Shown here piece by piece: positions 58,220 to 64,000 of a stretch of DNA of 64,000 nucleotides. How positions within the stretch are numbered: position 1 is the first letter of the stretch; the number at the start of each line of letters is the position of its first letter. The stretch comes from Pantoea endophytica (GTDB lineage Bacteria; Pseudomonadota; Gammaproteobacteria; Enterobacterales; Enterobacteriaceae), in NCBI RefSeq assembly GCF_002858935.1, contig NZ_PJRT01000009.1:124001-188000 (forward strand), read 5' to 3'. A program made the translations under genes and the position numbers. The notes under the pieces are model-generated. The model did no database searches. It was not told where the DNA came from and saw only the letters and a list, made by a program, of their open reading frames with translations.

Positions 58220-59126
58220 ATGCCTGCAATTCAGGGGTAAACAGCGCACTAAAGTCGCGATGGCAGATCCGCTGTACCGCCGGATGCTGAATCATCCGTT
58301 CGGCAAAGATCACGTGATACTCCTCCATCACCGCATCCAACCGCCCAATCTCTTTGATGGCGTCATCCCGATAAATCTCGTCGCCATACAGCGTCGGAGC
58401 CACAAATATCGCGTTGTTCAGCGCACCAAAAGCTTTCATTAATGCCGCATCATCAAACTCGCCCAGAATCTCCACCTGCAATCCCTGGCTGTGAATCCAG
58501 TTCAGCAGTTTGCGACCCAGCATCGAGCGACGCCCCGGAATCAGCAAACGCCGCTCTTCCAGGCTGGCAGGAAACGGCAGCGTCGGTAACGGTGTGTTGC
58601 ACCAGAAGCTGATCGGACACTCGCCCAGCTTGACCGAAAACAGCCCTTCCTGCTGAGTCGAATCAATTGGGCAATCGGAAAGAATCATATCCAGCTTGTG
58701 CTGGCTTAACTGTTCCAGCAGCATCTCGTGCGTTGATTCAAAGCAGCGCAGATGGATTCCCTCTTCAGCCACCACCGCAGCCTGCAGCACCTTGCTCACC
58801 AGTTGCTTAGACAAGGCATCCGCTACGCCAACATCAAACAGCAGATGCGACTCTTTGCGGTAGTTAACGATATCGAGCATCTCCTGGCTCAGCATGAACA
58901 TGCGGTCGGCATAGCGGAACACCAGCTGACCAAGCTCCGTCGGCACTAAACCGCGCCCCTGACGACGAAACAGCACGCCGCCGAGTTGCTCTTCCAGCGA
59001 TTTAATCTGGCCAGTGACCGTCTGTGGCGCCAGGCACAGCACATCCGCCGCGCGCACTACCGAACCGGTTTTACACACCTGCCAGAAGTAGTAGAGATGA
59101 TTAAAGTTCAGCTGATTCATCGGCAA
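58218..59126 (-). CDS. nhaR: Transcriptional activator NhaR (LysR family)
   Basis: Sodium-responsive LysR regulator that activates nhaA. The 302-residue protein has an N-terminal winged helix ([22 protein letters not shown], of which [20 protein letters not shown] is the HTH) and an effector domain. Alignment with E. coli NhaR suggests the TTG at 59126 (MPMNQLNF), but ATG 59120 is equally possible; no good ribosome binding site precedes either. A terminator-like hairpin lies in the 29 bp between nhaA and this start. Confidence 0.92.
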   Translation of the reverse strand: MPMNQLNFNHLYYFWQVCKTGSVVRAADVLCLAPQTVTGQIKSLEEQLGGVLFRRQGRGLVPTELGQLVFRYADRMFMLSQEMLDIVNYRKESHLLFDVGVADALSKQLVSKVLQAAVVAEEGIHLRCFESTHEMLLEQLSQHKLDMILSDCPIDSTQQEGLFSVKLGECPISFWCNTPLPTLPFPASLEERRLLIPGRRSMLGRKLLNWIHSQGLQVEILGEFDDAALMKAFGALNNAIFVAPTLYGDEIYRDDAIKEIGRLDAVMEEYHVIFAERMIQHPAVQRICHRDFSALFTPELQA

Positions 59127-59148
59127 AAAAGGAGGCTTTCGCCTCCTT
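59125..59148 (-). terminator. Terminator-like hairpin between nhaA and nhaR
   Basis: A perfect 8-bp stem AAGGAGGC / GCCTCCTT with a stable GAAA tetraloop, followed on the minus strand by a further T-run. It fills the whole intergenic gap after the nhaA stop and its tail reaches the nhaR start. Confidence 0.8.
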
Positions 59149-59155
59149 CCTCTTT

Positions 59156-60334
59156 TTAACGCAGTTTGATGCGCAGCAGCGTGTAACCAATCACCGCTGA
59201 GAGCAGCGAGCCACTGAGAATCCCTAGCTTGGAGAAGGTCACCAGTTGCTCATGGGCGGCATCAAACGCCAGCGAACTGATAAAGATTGACATGGTGAAG
59301 CCGATACCGCACAGCACACCAATCGCCATGATATCGCGTATCGTGGTGCCCGCCGGCAACACCGCCAGCCGCCACTTCACCGCCAGCCAGCAGAACAGCG
59401 TGATACCCAACGGTTTACCAATCAGCAAGCCGAGAATGATGCCCAGCGGCTCTGGCGACAGCGTATCCATAAAGGTAATGCCGCTCAGCGAAATGCCGGC
59501 GTTGGCAAAAGCGAACAGCGGCAGAATCAGCCAGTTTACCCACGGCATTAAACCATGCGCCAGGTGCTCGGCTGGAGAATGGCCGTTCTTCTCTTCCAGC
59601 GGCACGAAGAAGCCAACAATCACGCCCGCTAACGTTGCGTGCACACCCGATTTGAGCACCGCCGTCCACAGCACAATGCCGACTAACATATAGATGGCAA
59701 TGTTACGCACGCCGCAACGATTGAGAATCGCCAGCAGCACAATCGCACCTGCCGCTACGCTCAGCGACAGCACGGAGAGATCGCTGGTGTAGAACAGCGC
59801 GATAATCACGATAGCGCCGAGATCATCAATAATCGCCAGCGCCATCAGGAACACTTTCAGCGCGGTTGGCACGCGGCTGCCCAACAGTGCCAGCACGCCC
59901 AAAGCAAAGGCGATATCAGTAGCAGTAGGAATTGCCCAGCCGTTACGTGCAATAGGATCGCCATGATTAAGCATCAGGAAAATCAGTCCCGGCATAACCA
60001 TGCCGCCAATTGCCGCAATCACCGGGAAAATGGCGCGATCGCGGCTGGCGAGTTCACCGGTGATCAGTTCACGTTTCACTTCCAAACCAATTAACAGGAA
60101 AAACAGCGCCATCATGGCATCGTTGATCCACAGCAGCAGGTTTTTGCTGATGTCTAATGCACCGAAGCGAATCTGCACCGGCTCGGCGAGAAACGATTGA
60201 TAAGCTTGAGCGGTTTCCGCGCTGTTAGCCAAAATCATTGCCGCGACGGCCGCCAGAATCAGCACCATGCCGTTGCTGGCATCGCTGGCAATAAAGCTTT
60301 TCAGTAAGCTTCGAAGAGAACGGGGTTTGTTCAC
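59156..60334 (-). CDS. nhaA: Na+/H+ antiporter NhaA
   Basis: pH-regulated inner-membrane antiporter exchanging one Na+ or Li+ for two protons. The 392-residue protein has twelve predicted helices and the ion-binding aspartate pair in [11 protein letters not shown] (equivalent to D163/D164), with GLEVKREL and the helix-assembly region [12 protein letters not shown] conserved. I chose GTG 60334, four bases after AGGAGGAG, rather than the frame start at 60382; this gives a family-sized N-terminus ([15 protein letters not shown]). Confidence 0.94.
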   Translation of the reverse strand: MNKPRSLRSLLKSFIASDASNGMVLILAAVAAMILANSAETAQAYQSFLAEPVQIRFGALDISKNLLLWINDAMMALFFLLIGLEVKRELITGELASRDRAIFPVIAAIGGMVMPGLIFLMLNHGDPIARNGWAIPTATDIAFALGVLALLGSRVPTALKVFLMALAIIDDLGAIVIIALFYTSDLSVLSLSVAAGAIVLLAILNRCGVRNIAIYMLVGIVLWTAVLKSGVHATLAGVIVGFFVPLEEKNGHSPAEHLAHGLMPWVNWLILPLFAFANAGISLSGITFMDTLSPEPLGIILGLLIGKPLGITLFCWLAVKWRLAVLPAGTTIRDIMAIGVLCGIGFTMSIFISSLAFDAAHEQLVTFSKLGILSGSLLSAVIGYTLLRIKLR

Positions 60335-60386
60335 AACTCCTCCTGAGTAGAGACATTTAGGCTGAGAAGTGTAGCGGCTCAAACAC

Positions 60387-60415
60387 CTCGTTAAAAGCAG
60401 CTTATGTCTCGTTAA
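60387..60415 (-). promoter_or_regulatory. Direct repeats upstream of nhaA (possible NhaR site)
   Basis: On the minus strand TTAACGAG occurs twice (60415-60408 and 60394-60387), start to start 21 bp apart, i.e. two helical turns. The spacing and place suit a LysR-type activator site; the nhaA start codon is about 53 bp downstream of the nearer copy. The rest of the gap up to 60513 shows no gene. Confidence 0.35.
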
Positions 60416-60513
60416 CGACTCGATAATACCGATGCATTACGAAAGGGTTTCTGCTTTTATCTCACGCCAGGCAGATTGAGCTTATATCAGGAGCGACGCG
60501 TTGGCGGGAAAAC

Positions 60514-60545
60514 ATAAAAAAAGCGGAGAGTTTCCTCTCCGCTTT
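60514..60545 (-). terminator. Terminator of dnaKJ
   Basis: Minus-strand 11-bp stem AAAGCGGAGAG / CTCTCCGCTTT with a GAAA loop and T-run, 20 bp after the dnaJ stop. Confidence 0.9.
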
Positions 60546-60565
60546 ATTAAGCATCCCAGACGGGA

Positions 60566-61699
60566 TTAACGTGTTAAATCGTCAAAAAACTTCTTCACGC
60601 CGTCGAGGAAGCTTTTGGAGCGCGGGCTGTTTTTCTCGCCGCTCGGGCCGCCAAAACTCTCTTCCAGTTCACGCAGTAACGCTTTCTGTTTGTCATTGAG
60701 GCTGACTGGCGTTTCCACCACCACACGACACAGCAAATCGCCTACCGCACCACCACGCACCGATTTCACGCCTTTACCGCGCATGCGGAACAGCTTGCCA
60801 GTTTGCGTTTCAGAAGGCACTTTCAGGTTCACACGCCCATCAAGCGTCGGCACTTCAATCTCGCCGCCCAATGCTGCCATCGCGAAGTTAATCGGCACTT
60901 CGCAATACAGGTTGTTATCTTCACGCTCGAAGATCGGGTGCTTTTTCACCGAAACCTGAACGTACAGATCGCCCGCTGGTGCGCCCTGTTCGCCCGCTTC
61001 ACCTTCGCCGGTCAGACGAATGCGATCGCCGGTATCCACGCCTGCTGGAATTTTCACCGATAGAGTTTTACTGCGCTCAACGCGACCGTGACCATGACAA
61101 GCATTGCACGGATCTTTGATCACTGAACCGCGACCGTGACAGGTCGGACACGCCTGCTGCACGGTGAAGAAGCCCTGACGCATCTGCACCTGGCCTGCGC
61201 CATGACAGGTATGACAGGTCTGCGGTTTGGTCCCCGCTTTCGCGCCGCTGCCGTGGCAGACATCGCACTCTTCCAGTGTTGGAATGCGGATCTCTTTGGT
61301 CACGCCGCGTACCGCTTCTTCCAGCGTTAGCTCCATGTTGTAGCGTAAATCGGCGCCACGTGCGGCACGCTGACGGCGGCCACCACCAAAAATATCGCCA
61401 AATACGTCGCCAAAGATATCGCTGAAGTCGGCACCGCCGCCGCCGAAGCCACCACCGCCGCCCATGCCGCCTTGTTCAAAGGCTGCGTGACCATATTGGT
61501 CGTAGGCCGCACGCTTCTGTGCGTCGGTCAGAATTTCGTAGGCTTCCTTAATTTCTTTAAACTTCGCTTCGGCTTCTTTATTGTCCGGATTACGGTCCGG
61601 ATGGTATTTCATCGCCAGGCGCTTATAAGCCTTTTTGATTTCACGCTCATCTGCGGATTTAGAGACGCCTAAGATCTCGTATAAATCACTCTTAGCCAT
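60566..61699 (-). CDS. dnaJ: Chaperone protein DnaJ
   Basis: Hsp40 co-chaperone that delivers substrates to DnaK and stimulates its ATPase. The 377-residue protein has the J domain with HPD (about residues 33-35, [11 protein letters not shown]), a glycine/phenylalanine-rich region ([16 protein letters not shown]), four CxxCxGxG zinc-binding repeats ([32 protein letters not shown]) and the C-terminal substrate-binding domain. Cotranscribed with dnaK across a 104-bp spacer with two hairpins. Confidence 0.98.
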   Translation of the reverse strand: MAKSDLYEILGVSKSADEREIKKAYKRLAMKYHPDRNPDNKEAEAKFKEIKEAYEILTDAQKRAAYDQYGHAAFEQGGMGGGGGFGGGGADFSDIFGDVFGDIFGGGRRQRAARGADLRYNMELTLEEAVRGVTKEIRIPTLEECDVCHGSGAKAGTKPQTCHTCHGAGQVQMRQGFFTVQQACPTCHGRGSVIKDPCNACHGHGRVERSKTLSVKIPAGVDTGDRIRLTGEGEAGEQGAPAGDLYVQVSVKKHPIFEREDNNLYCEVPINFAMAALGGEIEVPTLDGRVNLKVPSETQTGKLFRMRGKGVKSVRGGAVGDLLCRVVVETPVSLNDKQKALLRELEESFGGPSGEKNSPRSKSFLDGVKKFFDDLTR

Positions 61700-61723
61700 A
61701 TTTGTTCTGCCCTTAACATGATC

Positions 61724-61784
61724 GCACGGGCGTGGAGAGATCTCCTACGCCCGTGCTGGTTTCAACGGCTGTCAGGCCAGCCGT
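61724..61784 (-). other. Two hairpins in the dnaK-dnaJ spacer
   Basis: One pair is ACGGCTG / CAGCCGT (61765-61771 and 61778-61784). The other is GCACGGGCGT / ACGCCCGTGC (61724-61733 and 61747-61756), with a further near-palindrome GGAGAGATCTCC in its loop. Neither is followed by a T-run, so they are more likely mRNA stability or processing elements than terminators. Confidence 0.65.
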
Positions 61785-61803
61785 CGCGCCCGGTCAGGGG
61801 CAA

Positions 61804-63708
61804 TTATTTTTTGTCTTTAACTTCTTCGAACTCAGCGTCGACAACGTCGTCTTCTTTCTGTGCAGAAGCATCGCCTGCATCAGCTGCCTGACCCTGCTGC
61901 TGTGCCAGCTCCATCAGTTTGCTGGACACTTCCATCAATGCCTGCATTTTGGCTTCGATTTCTGCTTTGTCTTCGCCTTTCAGCGCGGTGTTCAGCTCGG
62001 TCAACGCAGCTTCGATTGGCGCTTTGTCGTCAGCAGACAGTTTGTCGCCCGCTTCGTCCAGCTGCTTACGGGTGCTGTGCGAAATCTGATCGCCCTGGTT
62101 ACGGGTCTGAACCAGCTCTTCGAACTTGCGGTCAGACTCGGCGTTCGCTTCCGCGTCACGCACCATTTTTTCGATCTCTTCTTCATTCAGACCAGAAGAA
62201 GCCTTGATGGTGATCTTCTGCTCTTTACCGCTGTTTTTGTCTTTCGCAGACACGTGCAGGATACCATCCGCATCGATATCGAAGGTGACTTCGATCTGCG
62301 GCATACCGCGCGGTGCAGCCTGGATACCGTCGAGGTTGAACTGGCCCAGGGATTTGTTATCACCTGAACGCTTACGCTCACCCTGCAGCACGTGAATGGT
62401 CACGGCAGACTGGTTATCTTCAGCGGTAGAGAACACCTGGCTGTGCTTGGTTGGTATGGTGGTGTTCTTGCTAATCAGCGAAGTCATCACGCCGCCCATG
62501 GTTTCGATACCCAGCGACAGCGGAGTCACGTCCAGCAGCAGAACGTCTTTCACTTCACCCGCCAACACGCCGCCCTGAACCGCAGCACCCACGGCTACCG
62601 CTTCATCCGGGTTCACATCTTTACGTGGCTCTTTACCAAAGAACTCAGTCACTTTCGCCTGAACCATTGGCATACGCGTTTGACCGCCCACCAGGATCAC
62701 GTCGTTGATGTCTGAAACAGACAGACCCGCATCCTGCAGAGCCACTTTCAACGGCTCGATAGAGCGAGAAACCAGGTCTTCAACCAGTGATTCCAGTTTC
62801 GCACGTGTTACTTTGATGTTCAGGTGCTTAGGACCGGTCGCATCCGCCGTGATGTAAGGCAGGTTAACGTCGGTCTGCTGTGCTGAAGACAGCTCGATCT
62901 TGGCTTTCTCTGCCGCTTCTTTCAGACGCTGCATGGCCAGCGGATCGTTGTGCAGATCGATGCCCTGATCTTTCTTAAATTCAGCCACCAGATAGTTAAT
63001 CAGACGGCTATCGAAGTCTTCACCACCCAGGTGGGTATCACCGTTGGTTGCCAGAACTTCAAAGGTTTTCTCGCCATCAACGTCATCGATCTCAATGATT
63101 GAGATATCGAAAGTACCACCGCCCAGGTCGTATACCGCGATGGTGCGGTTGCCCTGACCTTTATCCAGGCCGTAAGCCAGTGCAGCTGCGGTTGGTTCGT
63201 TGATGATACGTTTTACTTCCAGACCCGCGATACGGCCGGCGTCTTTGGTCGCCTGACGCTGCGCATCGTTGAAGTAAGCTGGAACGGTAATAACCGCTTC
63301 AGTGACGGCTTCACCGAGGAAATCTTCCGCGGTTTTCTTCATCTTTTTCAGCACTTCAGCAGAGATCTGCGGCGGTGCCATTTTCTGGCCTTTTACGTCC
63401 AGCCATGCGTCGCCGTTATCTGCGCCGATGATTTTGTACGGCATAATTTTAATATCACGCTGTACTTCTTCGTCCTGGAAGCGACGGCCAATCAGGCGCT
63501 TGATCGCAAACAGGGTGTTCTGCGGGTTGGTCACAGACTGACGTTTAGCCGGTTGACCCACCAGAGTTTCGCCATCCTGTGCATACGCAATGATCGACGG
63601 CGTGGTGCGATCGCCTTCGGCGTTTTCCAGTACGCGTGCTTTACCACCATCCATAACTGCAACACATGAGTTGGTTGTACCCAAGTCAATACCAATAATC
63701 TTGCCCAT
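61804..63708 (-). CDS. dnaK: Chaperone protein DnaK (Hsp70)
   Basis: Central Hsp70 chaperone, which also restrains sigma-32. The 634-residue protein has the actin-like ATPase domain ([17 protein letters not shown] at the N-terminus, [14 protein letters not shown] phosphate loop), the interdomain linker [16 protein letters not shown], the substrate-binding beta-sandwich, the helical lid and the C-terminal EEVKDKK tail. It is about four residues shorter than in E. coli. Its heat-shock promoters lie directly upstream. Confidence 0.98.
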   Translation of the reverse strand: MGKIIGIDLGTTNSCVAVMDGGKARVLENAEGDRTTPSIIAYAQDGETLVGQPAKRQSVTNPQNTLFAIKRLIGRRFQDEEVQRDIKIMPYKIIGADNGDAWLDVKGQKMAPPQISAEVLKKMKKTAEDFLGEAVTEAVITVPAYFNDAQRQATKDAGRIAGLEVKRIINEPTAAALAYGLDKGQGNRTIAVYDLGGGTFDISIIEIDDVDGEKTFEVLATNGDTHLGGEDFDSRLINYLVAEFKKDQGIDLHNDPLAMQRLKEAAEKAKIELSSAQQTDVNLPYITADATGPKHLNIKVTRAKLESLVEDLVSRSIEPLKVALQDAGLSVSDINDVILVGGQTRMPMVQAKVTEFFGKEPRKDVNPDEAVAVGAAVQGGVLAGEVKDVLLLDVTPLSLGIETMGGVMTSLISKNTTIPTKHSQVFSTAEDNQSAVTIHVLQGERKRSGDNKSLGQFNLDGIQAAPRGMPQIEVTFDIDADGILHVSAKDKNSGKEQKITIKASSGLNEEEIEKMVRDAEANAESDRKFEELVQTRNQGDQISHSTRKQLDEAGDKLSADDKAPIEAALTELNTALKGEDKAEIEAKMQALMEVSSKLMELAQQQGQAADAGDASAQKEDDVVDAEFEEVKDKK

Positions 63709-63756
63709 CTAAACGTCTCCTACTTAAATTCTTTGCCAATTTGGGTTGTGAAACAG

Positions 63757-63784
63757 AGATGCGGCCAAACTGACCACTTTCAAC
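63757..63784 (-). promoter_or_regulatory. dnaK P2, sigma-32-type promoter
   Basis: GTTGAA (63784-63779) and CCGCATCT (63764-63757), 14 bp apart on the minus strand, resemble the heat-shock consensus CTTGAA and CCCCATNT. It lies about 50 bp upstream of dnaK. Confidence 0.6.
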
Positions 63785-63830
63785 TGCTGAAGCAGGCTTT
63801 TTTTGCTGCCTCACAACGCTCGATGACAAG

Positions 63831-63861
63831 TAAATGGGGCCGGTTCGATGCGCATCAAGGG
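63831..63861 (-). promoter_or_regulatory. dnaK P1, sigma-32 promoter
   Basis: CCCTTGAT (63861-63854) and CCCCATTTA (63839-63831) on the minus strand closely match the heat-shock consensus and the E. coli dnaK P1 promoter. The remaining 140 bp to the window edge show no gene that I can support. Confidence 0.88.
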
Positions 63862-64000
63862 TTAAAACTAAAAAAAATTTCATTCTCTCGTCGATTCAGA
63901 TCAAAGTTGGCCAAAAAGAGGCCGCTTATTATGCAGCGCCTCGCGCCCCCAGCGGTTTGCGCGGGTGTAAAACACAAACAACATCTTCAACGCTGCTTCT

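Overview
The window is a conserved chromosomal segment of an enteric gammaproteobacterium. Gene content, order and protein sequences resemble the 0-2 minute region of Escherichia coli, but several E. coli blocks are missing: araBAD/araC between yabI and polB, leuO between leuL and ilvI, kefFC and the cai/fix genes between folA and carB, and rihC between ispH and dapB. Together with diverged proteins (ApaH, FtsL, FolA), a shortened SgrS RNA and a lone extra porin gene, this points to Erwiniaceae, most likely Pantoea or a close relative. The genus is an inference; no marker in the window proves it.

Layout. (1) Positions 1-12.8 kb, minus strand: the division and cell-wall (dcw) cluster mraZ-rsmH-ftsL-ftsI-murE-murF-mraY-murD-ftsW-murG-murC-ddlB (ddlB cut by the window edge), tightly overlapping and driven from a promoter with MraZ boxes upstream of mraZ. 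(2) 13.2-16.8 kb, minus: cra and ilvIH. (3) 17.3-22.2 kb, plus: the leucine operon with leader peptide leuL, an attenuator and leuABCD. (4) 22.2-25.3 kb: the glucose-phosphate stress module setA, SgrS sRNA and sgrR. (5) 25.4-28.8 kb, plus: a TPP riboswitch and the thiamin ABC transporter thiBPQ. (6) 28.8-35.8 kb: yabI (DedA family), polB (Pol II), rapA, rluA. (7) 35.8-36.0 kb: a palindrome-rich intergenic repeat. (8) 36.0-44.3 kb: djlA, the lptD-surA-pdxA-rsmA-apaG-apaH operon and convergent folA. (9) 44.6-45.8 kb: a porin gene, the only clearly accessory locus. (10) 46.0-57.6 kb, minus: carAB, dapB, ispH-fkpB-lspA-ileS-ribF. (11) 57.9-64.0 kb: rpsT, nhaR-nhaA, and dnaK-dnaJ behind two sigma-32-type promoters.

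The genes are mainly housekeeping: peptidoglycan precursor synthesis and septation, branched-chain amino acid synthesis, vitamin uptake, envelope biogenesis (LptD, SurA, LspA), pyrimidine/arginine precursor synthesis, lysine/DAP synthesis, isoprenoid and flavin synthesis, sodium homeostasis and protein folding. Many start codons were moved from the longest open frame to match ribosome binding sites and family lengths (murC, ftsI, murE, mraZ, ilvI, ilvH, leuC, thiB, lptD, apaH, folA, carA, ispH, lspA, nhaA).

I found no CRISPR array, prophage, insertion sequence, tRNA/rRNA gene or defence system, and no convincing previously undescribed system. The features most worth a second look are regulatory: a short SgrS without SgrT, a terminator-like hairpin just before nhaR, a putative RutR operator upstream of carAB, a porin leader in which an inverted repeat can mask the ribosome binding site, and the repeat between rluA and djlA.
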